DNA of 64,000 nucleotides. It comes from Oegoconia quadripuncta. Its lineage: Eukaryota; Arthropoda; Insecta; Lepidoptera; Autostichidae. Each line of letters opens with the position of its first letter. The first letter of the stretch is position 1. The notes beneath the pieces are model-generated. The model searched no databases. It saw only the letters and a list, made by a program, of their open reading frames with translations, and was not told the DNA's origin. Position numbers and translations under genes: made by a program. The stretch lies in contig OX438750.1 in the NCBI GenBank assembly GCA_949316235.1, forward strand, positions 372,001 through 436,000, written 5' to 3'. This document shows positions 30,726-41,087 of this stretch, one piece after another.

Positions 30726-31099
30726 TACATTTTTTCGTCGTTAAAAGACTAGTTTCCAACGCGGCTCTGCTCTGTGCAGTAATATAAAGTAATAACTTTA
30801 ACAGTACAGCTACGTACAAACGTAACTCACAGAATTATTATTCTCGGATCGCAGCAATGCAGTACTCGCTTTAATATTAGCAAATTTACGAGTACAGCCT
30901 GCGTCGCCGGCGCCGGGAGTGCTTGCATTTTGATTGGTTAAGTTGAACAACTTCTGCGTTTGATTGTACGATAAAGGCTGTACGTGATTATAATCCCATA
31001 TACCTTTGCCAATTTTGATAAGGAAACGAAAAACTATTTCGACATCTAGGCCATATGATAACTCGAAAAAGGGATTACGAATATTTTTTTAAGAAAATA
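30726..31099. other. Intergenic, no gene seen
   Basis: 'tgcgtcgccggcgccgggag' near 30899 is a GC-rich island of about 40 bp. Nothing else recognised. Confidence 0.35.
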
Positions 31100-31295
31100 G
31101 ATTTATGAATTCACGTAGTTTCTATCTGCATTTAATACCGCACAACCTACCTATTTCAAATGTACTGTCATTATACCCAAACGTTGCCTGGAAGAGATCG
31201 CTTTTAGTGATAAGGTCGCCAAATTGTACATTCTATTCTTGCCACTTTTTTGAAACTGTATTTTCTTTTCTATTGTGCAGTAAAGTGTATTTGTA
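31100..31295 (+). mobile_element. LINE-9 3' end
   Basis: 'aataccgcacaacctaccta', 'cctggaagagatcgctttta', 'gtattttcttttctattgtg' then cagtaaag. The 'ggaagagatcgct..tagcgataag...' tail is a widespread moth LINE 3' end. Copies at 36291 and 51185 are inverted. Confidence 0.7.
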
Positions 31296-31318
31296 GATTT
31301 AGTTGCGCTTGTAGTTTT

Positions 31319-31412
31319 TCAATAAGGTTCCAGTTGATATACAAAACCTTCCTTTCAATAAATTTAAAGATACTATAAAACAGAAACTTATTAAGAAAGC
31401 ATATTATTCTAG
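31319..31412 (+). mobile_element. LINE-4 coding-end fragment
   Basis: 'ttgatatacaaaaccttcct' and 'cagaaacttattaagaaagc' are the sense strand of LINE-4 (see 48704). The encoded piece reads VDIQNLPFNKFKDTIKQKLI. Confidence 0.6.
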
Positions 31413-31625
31413 CATAGCATAGCATAAGCATATAAATCTGTTCATGCATTATATTTACTTTACTCTTACTCTGTACTCCATATCAACTAATTTACAATAA
31501 TAATAAATATATTAACAGACTACATACCATCTCTCAATATGTATTAAAGTAATTAGTGGTTAACGGTGCTGGTGGCACAATATATAAGTACATATTGTGT
31601 TTCACTGTTTGTTGACCCAAATAAA

Positions 31626-31647
31626 TAAAAAAAAAAAAAAAAAAAAA
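31626..31647. repeat. Poly(A) run
   Basis: About 20 A, probably a retroposon tail of unknown owner between two LINE-4 pieces. Confidence 0.7.
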
Positions 31648-31670
31648 TATATAAAATATCAGATTATTTA

Positions 31671-31806
31671 CATGATAAACATTCATGGACATGAACAGCC
31701 CGTTCGCGTAACCAGGCTATTTCACAACCTCTTGAGTTTCTTGCTTGTTCTTCTCAAGGGAAAAGTGGCTGTGTACCTACAAAATAATGCATTTTTTGAT
31801 TTTGAT
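31671..31806 (+). mobile_element. LINE-4 3' UTR fragment
   Basis: 'catggacatgaacagcccgt', 'gcttgttcttctcaagggaa', 'tacctacaaaataatgcatt' and a ttgattttgat tail. Internal deletion relative to 52566. Confidence 0.65.
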
Positions 31807-31885
31807 ATACAAACAAACATACATTCGAAAAACATTACCCTCCTTTGTGGTGTATAATATCCTAAAATCATTTAACCCGACAGCC

Positions 31886-32050
31886 TCAAAAAGAAGGGTA
31901 ATGTTTTTCGGTGAATGTATGTATGTAGATTTCTATGTTACCTCCTGTACCCTAAACGGCTTGACCGATTTCGAAGTGCGAGGTGTCATTAGATTCGTCT
32001 TGATCTCTGGAGTGTCATAAGATACAGTTTATGGTAAAAACATTGGTCCT
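31886..32050 (+). repeat. M repeat
   Basis: 'agaagggtaatgtttttcgg' to 'ctggagtgtcataagataca'. The most regular M copy. Confidence 0.6.
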
Positions 32051-32090
32051 GCCCCCCCTTCGGCTGCTTCCCCCGCGCAACCCAAGTTTT

Positions 32091-32240
32091 TTTTTTATCT
32101 ATGGTTAACTGGATGCGCATTTGACCACAATCTCACCTGATGGGAAGTGATGATGTGGCCGAAGATTAAGCAGTCTCAGTAGTTGCCTATTCACCCTGCT
32201 TTTGAAGATCCCAAGGTTGTAGGGTTCAGGAAAGACTGAA
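32091..32240 (-). mobile_element. LINE-1 3' fragment
   Basis: T-run, 'tcacctgatgggaagtgatg', 'cccaaggttgtagggttcag'. Ends after 'ggaaagactgaaag' without the upstream coding part. Confidence 0.75.
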
Positions 32241-32745
32241 AGTATAATTAAATAGAAATGAAATAGAAAAAAAATGACTAAATGTATCTACCATATTGAA
32301 TATTCAGCAATTATAAATACTGTAGCTTCAATGGACTGACAGACAGACGGACAGAGGGACAACAATAGGGCTCCGTTTGGTGAGCACGGACCCATAACTG
32401 CATTGGTGTGACCTTATCCTTGAGCTAGGGTATACCTACTTAATTTCAAGGGACTTTGCCACTCAATTCACAAAGGCCCCAAACACTTATCGTGTACAAT
32501 TTAGACACATATTAAGGTCACCTGCTACCCCCGTAAGACCCTCATACTAAAGCCGAAATGCACTGCTGGCAGGTCGCCAGCCGCATCGTCTGTGCGCGCC
32601 TTATATCACGTTACAAGAAAGCTTAAAGCCTTCAGATTCTAGTAAATTATATACTTAACTATATTGTACTCGTATTGGTTCGTTGCAACTTGAAAGTGTA
32701 ATACCTAAGTTGTTATAATAATATCTATATGTTTAAATAACTATA
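32241..32745. other. Intergenic, no gene seen
   Basis: 32338-32395 holds 'gacagacggacagaggga' plus 'gggctccgttt', a common moth repeat scrap. Confidence 0.4.
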
Positions 32746-33357
32746 CAGGGTGAAATTTAATTCGTGTTATTCCTGTTTACTGCTGGTGACTCTACACTTG
32801 ATTATGAACAACTTTCCACTAGGAACCATCGCCGAATTCAGGCGAAAATTGGTGGACTTCCATACTAAAGGTCTTAGCATACGTGACGTGTTTATTCTCG
32901 TGCCGGACGGAACGGGACGATTTTTTGACATCGTTGCATTTAAAAACATAGCATAAAACACACGTGGCGAGAAACACGGGCGGAACGGGACGGCAATAGA
33001 AAAAACATCGTTATGGCATCTTCTTCATCTAATGCTACGGCAACCATTGCTAGTTCTTCAAAAGTAAAATCGAACATTTTGTGCTGAAATATGGTTGCAG
33101 CACTAGCACGACTATCGTTGAACACCGTCACTGTACGTATGTTTTAAAACCACTTTCACGTTAGGAACTATACCTGTCCCGTCTCCGTTCCGTCCGAGAA
33201 ATTACCCGTCACGTATGCTAAGACCTTTAAGGTGGTTTCAGAATAGTTTCATCCAAACCCGTTCATCCGTTTTGCGGTGATTGAGCAATGTTTCAATCAA
33301 AAGCAATCACAAAAACAAACAGCCAAATTTTCGCTTTAATAATATTAGTTACATTAT
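32746..33357 (+). mobile_element. J/I block copy 1, occupied by a MITE
   Basis: Starts TACAGGGTGAAATTTAATTC (J) and passes into I-family sequence ending 'ttaataatattagtta'. The block is interrupted at 32870-33225. An inverted sister at 35435-35692 lacks the interruption and has the same HARB-N neighbour. Confidence 0.75.
32870..33225. mobile_element. 356-bp MITE nested in J/I
   Basis: Perfect 18-bp ends GGTCTTAGCATACGTGAC and the complement. Similarity continues inward imperfectly ('ggacggaacgggacg' against 'cgtcccgt..cgttccgtcc'). The flanks read ...CTAAA and TTTAAGG, while the empty sister site reads 'actgaaggtgg', so a 3-4 bp TAA-like duplication is likely. There is no transposase. The superfamily is uncertain, with PIF/Harbinger possible. 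Confidence 0.8.
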
Positions 33358-33387
33358 GGCCCGTATTAATAAATCAATCTCAATACT
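33358..33387 (+). mobile_element. HARB-N left-end fragment
   Basis: GGCCCGTATTAATAAATCAA then broken. Sits at exactly the same J/I junction as the complete HARB-N at 35122. Confidence 0.7.
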
Positions 33388-33671
33388 GATGAAATGTTTT
33401 AATTGATTAAAACCTGAAAATCAGTGCTTGCTCGTTCATTGAGCATTTTTAATGCACTGAGCTATGACCTTGTTGTATGACTGTTGCACACATGTCCACA
33501 TACAATGAATCGGCAGTAAGTTTTGAAGTTATTGGCAAAATGCTTATTTAATTGTTATGGTATATTTGTTTACATATATTTGCATTTGTTAAAAATTGTA
33601 TATCTCTTGTTGTTTTCATGAATGTTGGTTTCTCGTTTATTAATGTAGTATTTATGTTTCTTTATTGTTTT

Positions 33672-34045
33672 TTCTCTTTCGTTTTATTCTCTCCTCTCGG
33701 AGAAGGCAAAGGGATCTAAGCCCATACAGCCATGTCTTATTTCTCTTATTTCTTCAGTTTATAAGTCAGTTTCAGTCAAAGCAAGTAATTCGTCGTATAC
33801 TGGACGTATACAGAGTCTAGTCACGGTCAAGTCATTCTTCAGTAAAGTGGCAGAATGCTCTACAAAAGATTTTGGCGGCTTCTTGTGGGAACCCAAAAGC
33901 TCCGTTTCGCACTTAAATTTACACTTCCCTTCGCTTGTACACCAACACTAACTTTTGCTGCACAATATTCTGCCATTATTAAGCTTCAAAAGATAATTGC
34001 AACTTCACTCGCCGAGATCCCGCGAAAAAGCCCGTTCTTTATTGT
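33672..34045 (-). mobile_element. AA retroposon, inverted copy
   Basis: From 'tctcggagaaggcaaaggga' (3' part) to 'cgagatcccgcgaaaaagcc' (5' part). About as long as 17626, with a broken frame. Confidence 0.6.
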
Positions 34046-34077
34046 ATGTGTGGCAGTTTATGCAATAAACTTTTTAT

Positions 34078-34105
34078 CTATCTATCTATCTATCTATCTA
34101 TCTCT
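34078..34105. repeat. (TATC)n microsatellite
   Basis: Seven TATC units followed by TCTCTC. Confidence 0.9.
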
Positions 34106-34523
34106 CTTTTCACCTGTCTCTTTCCCACCCCTGATTATAATTCCTTCAGTGCATAGATTACATGACTCATTCAATTCAAACAGGTCACAATAGGGAGTGA
34201 TTCAGTTTGAGATTTATTCGCGCCTGATATTAGCACCGCCGAGTACTAAATCGGCACATACAGGGTGCTTGGCACAATGGCGGGGGGCGGAATTTACGAG
34301 GGGTTTTTCAATTCCACCCGGTATTGTGTGGAATGAGGCATGGTGTTCGTGCGGTATTTTTGGGATAACGAATTGATTGCTTTTGTCCTAATAATAAATA
34401 GAGCCCACCATTTGAACCCAGCTATGTTATTCTGTAAGGCCACAGGCATAACTCGCATTGGAATTCACGGTGAGATCCCAAACGAGTACGAACTTTATGG
34501 TCATAAAGGGTAAACCATAGTAA
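34106..34523. other. Intergenic, no gene seen
   Basis: A TACAGGGTGCTTGGCAC string at 34259 looks like a TC-type end without a partner. Confidence 0.35.
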
Positions 34524-34765
34524 CAGCCTCCTGAACGACATTGGGTTTACGAGTAGGATGTCGCGGGTTCGATCCCCGGCGGGGTACATGTTTAGCATTC
34601 GGTTTGGTTGGTGGTAGGGAATTTTAAATATCCGCCTGGCTAGCTACCACCATCTTATCAAAGTCCGCCGCCAAACAGCAATTGTTGTGTTCCAGTTGTC
34701 AGAGATAAGATAGTCAGTCCTCCAAATAAGATGGGGTTTCCTAGTCTTATCTTCACACATCTGGT
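34524..34765 (+). mobile_element. SINE-1, interrupted copy, left part
   Basis: Partly deleted A-box region, intact B box (GGTTCGATCCC, 34565-34575), body to 'cttatcttcacacatctggtg'. The 3' end resumes at 35047. Confidence 0.8.
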
Positions 34766-35046
34766 GGTCGATCGTGCTAAGTTTGAATGATAATATCAAA
34801 GCTAAACCATAACCAAAAACGTTACGTTTAGCACATTTCGTATCGCGCTCACCATTTCAATGGAAATTAACCTAGTTTTTTTTAATACTCTTGGTTAGCT
34901 CTAAACATTTTGGGTTTGGTTTTATTTCGGTAGCGTCTACGATATAATCGTTCACAAAAAATAGCGCGATACCATGTTTTACTTCAGCTAAACAAAAGCT
35001 AAACCAAAACAACGTTCCGTTCGAATAGTAAACAGCGTGATTGGTC
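34766..35046. mobile_element. 281-bp insert splitting SINE-1
   Basis: Lies between ctggtg and caggtg, both corresponding to the single SINE-1 word catcaggtg, so a short target duplication is likely. It contains inverted words (gtatcgcgct / agcgcgatac) and repeated 'gctaaacca'. Possibly a foldback DNA element. Class unknown. Confidence 0.5.
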
Positions 35047-35092
35047 CCCAGGTGTGTTTGAGATCAAGTCCTATCCCGTTCAACATAAATTA
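35047..35092 (+). mobile_element. SINE-1, interrupted copy, 3' end
   Basis: 'caggtgtgtttgagatcaag' then 'cccgttcaacat', completing the copy begun at 34524. Confidence 0.7.
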
Positions 35093-35121
35093 AACATGTA
35101 AAAAATTATATGCGATATATA

Positions 35122-35434
35122 GGCCCGTATTAATAAACCATTCTCAAGGTTGAGAACAGTCTTGTGATCGGTCTCAAGTAAACGTGTTGATTAATAAACC
35201 TAACTTGAGACCTGAAAAGCACGTGCATACACAGACAGTACTCACTTGAGAGGTGCGCGTATTAATAAACGAAACTCGCCGCTGAGGCGAATACTTGAGA
35301 AGTGATCTCAGCTGAATAGACCTCAAGATTGCTTTATAAATTAGCACGGAGCTTGAGATAGCATCAACTGCTTAAGACGCATCTCGGTTGATACAACCTC
35401 ACCTTCTATTAAGATTGATTTATTAATACGGCTC
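35122..35434 (-). mobile_element. HARB-N copy 5, complete, ATA duplicated
   Basis: 313 bp flanked by ATA at 35119-35121 and 35435-35437. Reads in the inverse direction to copies 2, 3 and 6. Its right flank is the inverted J/I block. Confidence 0.85.
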
Positions 35435-35692
35435 ATAATGTAACTAATATTATAAATGCGAGAGTTTGAATGTTTGTTTGTGTGATTGCTTTTGAGTGAA
35501 ACATTGCTCAATCACGGCGAAACGGATGAGCGGGTTTGGATGAAACTATTCTGAAACCACCTTCAGTATGGAAGTCCAACAATTTTCGCCTGAATTCGAC
35601 TATGGTTCGTAGTGGAAAGTTGTTCGTAATTAGGCGTAGAGTCACCACTAACAAGGAATTACACGAATTAAATTGCACCCTGTATAAAATTA
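35435..35692 (-). mobile_element. J/I block copy 2, empty site
   Basis: Inverse of 32746-33357 without the 356-bp MITE. Ends at 'ttgcaccctgta'. The shared J/I/HARB-N order shows that the two blocks descend from one arrangement. Confidence 0.75.
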
Positions 35693-35954
35693 TAAAATCA
35701 TCTATTAGATAAACTACTTATATAATACATCCGACTGTCTGTCCGACAGTTATTAATGCTGTCATTGTATTTAATATCTTTTGTTGGCACCACTACACTC
35801 CTCCGATCATCTGGTATTAATAAACATTTTAATTTAATGTGCATGCATGTGTCCGTCCACTTCCGACAGAACAAAACATTATTGCTTATTCGCTTATCTG
35901 TTCGTTTGTATAATCTATTAAAGGTAACTGAAAGAATTGGGTTGACTAACTGGC

Positions 35955-36290
35955 TGATCAAAATCAAAATCAAAAATATTTTATTCAATGTAGGATACAA
36001 AAATATCACTTATTGAAAGTCAACATGTTATTTTTTTTTAAACTACATCGCTTCACAAGGTGTTATGGTTAGGGAGAAGAAGCGACAAGAAACTCCGCAA
36101 CAACACATCTTTTCAATTAGTTTCCATCTTTACAATAATATTACATTTTATATTACATATTACAAAACAATAGCAATTAACAAAACGACCAGCTAACGCC
36201 AGACCTCCTTATCGCCTAAATAATCATCTATCCTGTAATAACCCTTCTTACACAGAGTTTCTTTAATGTGGCGTTTAAATATCTGCTGAT
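35955..36290 (-). mobile_element. LINE-2 3' end, uninterrupted
   Basis: 'aaatattttattcaatgtag' tail, 'cacaaggtgttatggttagg' (the empty LINE-1 site), UTR and the last ~25 codons ('cttcttacacagagtttctt'). 5'-truncated where LINE-9 begins. Confidence 0.8.
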
Positions 36291-36500
36291 GAGTTCAATA
36301 CAATACAATTACTTTATTGCACAACAGAAAAGAAAATACAGTTTCAGAAAAGTGGTAGAATGTACAATTTGGCAACATTATCACTAAAAGCGATCTCCTC
36401 CAGGCAACCTTTGGGTATAAGGACAGTATATTTGAAATAGGTAGGTTGTGCGGTATTAAATAGGGATGCAGATACAAACTACGTGAATAAATTTCATATA
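36291..36500 (-). mobile_element. LINE-9 3' end
   Basis: 'tttattgcacaacagaaaag', 'gcgatctcctccaggcaacc', 'gtgcggtattaaatagggat'. Inverse of the 31100 copy. Confidence 0.7.
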
Positions 36501-36555
36501 ATTACATACACAAACATAGATCAATCGAAAAGTTGCAATAATTTATGAATTTTTC

Positions 36556-36790
36556 ATTAATTAATATACCGAACATTCGCACTAAGAAGTTCGATTCTTC
36601 ATTCATCATCCGAACAGCCAAGGCATGGAACTCCCTTCCGGCGTCAGTCTTTCCTGAATCCTACAACCTTGGGATCTTCAAGAGCAGAGTGAATAGGCAT
36701 TTACTGAGATCGCGTGCTTCATCTCCGACCACATCGTCACTTATCAGGTGAGGTTGTGGTCAAACGCGAATCCAGTCAATCATAAAATAA
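36556..36790 (+). mobile_element. LINE-1 3' end
   Basis: Encodes IPNIRTKKFDSSFIIRTAKA then WNSLPASVFPESYN and LGIFKSRVNRHLL. 3' UTR 'atcaggtgaggttgtggtca' and a short A-rich end. Confidence 0.8.
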
Positions 36791-36924
36791 AGGACCTGAT
36801 CTGATGATGGAGCCGGAATGTAGGGAGTGGAACTCCATGATGGCAAATGGCAAAATTGTCGAATTTGAGCTACTTTGTTTTGTTGTCATGAGCACTCTCC
36901 ATTACACACGGTGACGAGGGTCTG

Positions 36925-37224
36925 ATGATGGAGCCAGAAGGTTGCCACTGGAACTCCTTGATCAACTTGTTACTCGTCTTTGTTTGTGCGGAGCTGAGCG
37001 GTGTTCACACACATATTCTAGTGTATCCTGATGTTACTTTTATGGATTGTTATAATAGTACATTATTGCAAAGGCCGGGAAATAGGCAATTGCAGGTCGA
37101 GTATGAGTTTGAAGGCCGAACCGTAGGCGAGGACTTCACTAATACGAGACAGGCAATTGCCATTTCCGCCGAGGCATATATAGTGCTTTTCTCAAAAGAA
37201 TGCAGGGAAATAATAAATATTTAA
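36925..37224 (+). CDS. Unrecognised 99-codon frame
   Basis: MMEPEGCHWNSLINLLLVFV ... HTHILVYPDVTFMDCYN ... EYEFEGRTVGEDFTNTRQAI ... IVLFSKECREI. Residues 11-25 are hydrophobic and could serve as a signal peptide if an inner start were used. The later part has mixed, protein-like composition without low-complexity runs. A partial direct repeat of its start (gatgatggagcc) lies at 36802, so the region may belong to a repeat. No domain is recognised and no splice or poly(A) context supports it. A relic exon is as likely as a gene. Confidence 0.2.
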   Translation: MMEPEGCHWNSLINLLLVFVCAELSGVHTHILVYPDVTFMDCYNSTLLQRPGNRQLQVEYEFEGRTVGEDFTNTRQAIAISAEAYIVLFSKECREIINI

Positions 37225-38039
37225 ATAACAATCAAGCTTTACAGCCGATTTTCAATTTATAATCTGTGCCGAAACGCAAACCAGCCACGTGAACGCAATT
37301 TGTACTGAGCAAAGAGATTTTGGTATGCCAAGAATGATAAAAGAGATCCAATCAAAGAGTATATAATAACCCCAGCACGCCGTTTCATACAACATTGCTG
37401 GAGCGTTGTAATGTTCCAAATTCAAAAAACGCTCCTGCAATGGATAAATTTTTCGCTGTCCGTAAATTAGATACTTCGCGTGTTCTTTTTTCGAAAGTAA
37501 TGACAATATTTCCATGCATGTTTGAGAAAAATATGTTTATCCAATTGCTTTGGTACTTATGGTATGTGTGGGACTGGAGATACAAATAAGCGATATATCT
37601 ATCTATCTTTGTACTAGAATATTATGTGATAGGTAATCATTATGAAGAATTAAAAGCTTATTTTTAAATGTATTTTTAATGTAGAGTTTATATCATAGAC
37701 ACGCCATTTTAACTGGTATAAGCCAGAGTGCAGTCGCGTAAATCTGCCGGAGTTAATCAAGCGCTCTGCGAGATAGCTCCAGCGCCGGGAATCGAACCGC
37801 CGCGCGCACTGGCACGTAACTGATAAGAGTTGTGTACGGGGTCACAGGAAGGTTATTTTTCAATGGTTACCGTGTCGTTTTTGGCACGTAAAAATGATTG
37901 AATCAACCTGTCTCTTCCCTTGGGTGTCGTAGACTAAGGGACTTTACATCAAAAAATTTGCCTAATAAGTTTTACGTGCCGAAACCACACAGCGTTATCG
38001 AAATAATTGTTAACTTATATTTAATCATATATATTATAC
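37225..38039. other. Intergenic, no gene seen
   Basis: 'gaatcgaaccgccgcgcgca' near 37789 resembles a B-box scrap. 'cccttgggtgtcgtagacta' near 37918 is a repeat word whose inverse lies at 38565. Confidence 0.4.
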
Positions 38040-38380
38040 AACTGTTCGAGCTAATACCCGCTGCTCAATTTAACCGATACACTTCTCGCCGAAAATTAAA
38101 TTTCCATCCACATCACCTGGATGAGTGGAAGTCTACCACTGTACGTTTCTCAAGAAACTTCTTACCACGTACGACCACCCTGTGGAACGGACTTCCGGCA
38201 GCGGTATTCCCGAACGAGTACGACATTGGAACCTTCAAGAAACGAGCCTACACCTTCCACAAAGGCCGGCAACGCATCTGTGACCCTTTTGGTGTTGCGG
38301 GTGTCCATGGGCGGCGGTGATTGCTTTCCATCAGGTGACCCGCATGCTCCTTTGCCGCCCTCTCATATATATATCAGTAA
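38040..38380 (+). mobile_element. LINE-5 3' end, copy 1
   Basis: C-terminal coding part and UTR 'ttgctttccatcaggtgacc', 'cgcatgctcctttgccgccc' ending in a TATA-rich tail. The sister copy is at 39082. Confidence 0.8.
38051..38320 (+). pseudogene. LINE-5 ORF2 C-terminus
   Basis: An open frame runs from 37898, but LINE similarity starts near [18 protein letters not shown]. It continues [39 protein letters not shown] and stops after VAGVHGRR. The LWNgLP ... FKkR block is the end of CR1/Jockey-like non-LTR proteins, analogous to WNSLPASVF in LINE-1. Upstream RT domains are missing. Confidence 0.75.
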
Positions 38381-38389
38381 GACTTCCAT

Positions 38390-38545
38390 TCTAAAGGTGG
38401 TTTTAGAATGGTTTACTTTGTATAGGTAACCGTAAATTTTTGATCGAATTCGACTGCGGTTTCTTCGGGGAAAGTTGTTCTTGATCAGGAGTGGAGTCAC
38501 CAGTAAACAGGAATTACACGAATTCAGTTTCACCCTGTATAAATG
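38390..38545 (-). mobile_element. J-family end
   Basis: 'gaattacacgaattcagttt' + caccctgta, inverse of 32746-32870, joined to 'aaaggtggttttagaatgg'. Confidence 0.6.
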
Positions 38546-38870
38546 TTATTTGGTGGAAAGTCCCTTAGTCGCCATTTACCACGGGAAGAGACGGGTCGGT
38601 TCTATTCTGAGAGCCGAAACTAAACAGCACTCAGACTACACATTTTTAATTATTAAAATTTATATTTCCAATTTTCAAAGTTTAGTTCGAATGGCCTATC
38701 AAAGTCCCCCATAACTCAGAGGGGTAATAAAACGAATTAATTACCAGAAGGCCTCCGTCGGCCATTGTGCGTATTGTCTTCACGAGTTGTTATTTGTGAG
38801 GTGCTCGCAGTTAGGGGACTGCATTCGCTACACGCTTTCTATTAAGTTAAGCTATGTGGGCTACAACTAT
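38546..38870. other. Intergenic, no gene seen
   Basis: 'gtcccttagtcgccatttac' near 38567 mirrors 37918. No gene. Confidence 0.35.
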
Positions 38871-39407
38871 TTTTTTATGCACAACGGGTTAGCACTTAAC
38901 TAAATCACACCTGCTATTAAGTGAAGATGAGGTCGAAGGTCGAAACATACTGACCCGGAAACCCCATCTTATTGGGGGACTGGCTATCTTAACAACCGGC
39001 ACACAAAAATGCTGTTTGGCAGTAGATTTAGATAAGAGGGTGGTGGCTCCATGCGGACATTTAAAATTTCCTACCACCAACTTCTTACCACGTACGACCA
39101 CCCTGTGGAACGGACTTCCGGCAGCGGTATTCCCGAACGAGTACGACATTGGAACCTTCAAGAAACGAGCCTACACCTTCCTCAAAGGCCGGCAACGCAT
39201 CTGTGACCCTTTTGGTGTTGCGGGTGTCCATGGGCGGCGGTGATTGCTTTCCATCAGGTGACCCGCATGCTCGTTTGCCGCCCGATCATATAAAAAAAAA
39301 AAAAACCAACCAAACCGAGTACTAAACATGTACCCCGCTGCGGATCGAACCTGCGACCTGCGATTCGTAAAACCCATGTTGTTTACATTCAGCCACGGAG
39401 GTGGTTA
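38871..39407 (-). mobile_element. SINE-1 split by LINE-5
   Basis: 3' half at 38871-39081, 5' head at 39305-39407 (B box on minus at 39346-39356, 'gccacggaggtggtta' end). Only the LINE-5 insertion separates them. Confidence 0.85.
39082..39304 (+). mobile_element. LINE-5 copy 2, inserted in SINE-1
   Basis: 5'-truncated LINE-5 with A-tail. ACCAAC flanks both sides (39076-39081, 39305-39310), matching the single 'taccaccaaccaaacc' of intact SINE-1 copies. Encodes [20 protein letters not shown] ... GVAGVHGRR, nearly identical to 38150-38365. Confidence 0.9.
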
Positions 39408-39527
39408 AAAACTGCTCTTACTTCGACTCTGACTTCTCCGTGTTCTAGTGAAAGTCTCCTTCGCTTGGATCTTTTAACGAATATTAGAAATCTTTGGATT
39501 CTTTCGCCAATTGGGGTAATAATATTG

Positions 39528-39954
39528 GTCCTTACCACAGATGTCGTCCTCACCTATGAAATTGGCGTTGTGTATGAAGAATTTCATTAAGACTGTTTTC
39601 TCCATACAAACATTTTTGATTTTTTTGGGAACGGCAAACCCAAATTTAGCTAAACTTTGTGTGTATTATCGGATAACATTAAGTTAAGTATAGGCAGTGT
39701 TAATTTTTAAAAGTAACCGCTTTATAAAAGTTTCAGCGAATCTAAGACATGATTAAGCACATGAAAAGAGCTCTGTTCAGATTTTTTATTGTGTGATTTA
39801 GCCCAGAAATTAAAAAATGTTTCATGTGAAACCTTGAAATAATATTCCATTTTCCAAATAAAAAACAAATTTGGATATAGCTGTGAAAATCGCAGGAATT
39901 GGTACATTATGATTAACGAAGAAAAAAAAACTCCAATTTCATAGGTAAAGACCC
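39528..39954 (+). mobile_element. MITE-A copy 3
   Basis: Left end carries a small duplication (ccttaccacagatgtcgtcc before cacctatgaa). Otherwise complete to 'ataggtaaagaccc'. Confidence 0.8.
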
Positions 39955-40044
39955 AATATTATCTATGTTATTATTTCGATACTATCGTTAACTAGAGGAT
40001 TCTATGTTGTGGTCAGTGGTGGATGGTCACCATCTAGTGTGGCC

Positions 40045-40165
40045 CGTATGGAAATCTCTCAATAGACTGCGTACCGGGGTCGGTAGATGCCGGTACTTGT
40101 GTGGTGATTCTATGATGCCTTGTGTGTCCCGACGTTTGTATGATACAGGACCTCTACTATGACAC
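40045..40165 (+). pseudogene. LINE-11 coding relic
   Basis: The plus strand reads WKSLNRLRTGVGRCRYLCGD then MMPCVSRRLY. The LNRLRTGvGRC motif is typical of the RNase H/C-terminal region of several insect LINEs, where a Cys-rich segment follows. A stop interrupts shortly after. Confidence 0.5.
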
Positions 40166-40202
40166 AGATAATCCCGTACGCATGGCCACATTCTGGTCCT
40201 CA

Positions 40203-40280
40203 GTCATATTACAAATCTAGTTTCTTAGTGTGAAACTAGATGGCGCTGTATGTGCAAAGATATTTATTATAGTAAACGTC
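40203..40280 (+). mobile_element. SINE-2 3' fragment
   Basis: 'gtgaaactagatggcgctgt' and an AAAGATATTTATTAT tail. Strongly truncated. Confidence 0.65.
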
Positions 40281-40589
40281 CTTACCGCGAGCACTTAGCA
40301 AATTTATAGGGAACATTACTCATTACCCTCCCGCTTTGTGGACAATAGCTGGCGTTTGTACTGCCAAATGCATTCCCAGGGAATGCTTGCGTCCTGTGAA
40401 ATAACATGTCGGGTATTTTGTTGTGATTTTAGTAAAGAAGATATTGGATACGAACTCACTGCAATCAGGAAAGTAACTCTTTTTACCCGAATGTCCAAGG
40501 AAGGAGGGTAATGTTTTTCTTATTTTATATATTATTTTACCAACAGCTGTTTTACAAATTATCATTTAAACTAAAGAAAACTAAAAGCC
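40281..40589. other. Intergenic, M scrap
   Basis: 'aggagggtaatgttttt' near 40502 is an M-repeat word. Two overlapping minus frames here lack any domain. Confidence 0.4.
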
Positions 40590-40768
40590 ATTGACTTGGC
40601 CTTTCTTTAAGACGTTCCCGATTTGATCATGGTACGTTCGACGTGGTGTGTTGGTAGGGCCAACACTACCATCCACATTCGCTTCGTATATCTCTTTCGT
40701 AAGTCTTCTTTCATTCATTTGTCACTACGTCTTCTTTCACCTTTAACTTTAATTTCCTAATTCCTGAT
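40590..40768 (-). mobile_element. LINE-6, split by LINE-1 (left part)
   Basis: Minus strand reads [17 protein letters not shown] ... [17 protein letters not shown], the LINE-6 C-terminus. Broken at 'ttcctgata', with the rest after the LINE-1 insert at 41088 ('caaagtcaccccattcat'). Confidence 0.75.
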
Positions 40769-41087
40769 ATTTTTTTTATGTATGACTGGATGCGCGTTTG
40801 ACCACAATCCACCTGATGGAAAGTGCCGATGTAGTCGAAGATGAAGCACGCGATCCCAGTAAATGCCTGTTCACTCTGCTCTTGAAGATCCCAAGGTTGT
40901 AGGATTCAGGAAAGACTGACGCCGGAAGGGAGTTCCATGCCTTGGCTGTTCGGATGATGAATGAAGAATCGAACTTCTTAGTGCGAATGTTCGGTATATT
41001 AACTATATACGGGTGGAATCCCTCCCCACGCCTAGTGGTCCGAAGATGGAATGGTGACGGTGGAATAAGATTATTCTTTCAAAGTCA
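40769..41087 (-). mobile_element. LINE-1 inserted in LINE-6
   Basis: T-run at 40770, 'tggatgcgcgtttgaccaca', coding part through 'aatccctccccacgcctagt' to 'ggtggaataagattattc'. 5'-truncated. Confidence 0.8.
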
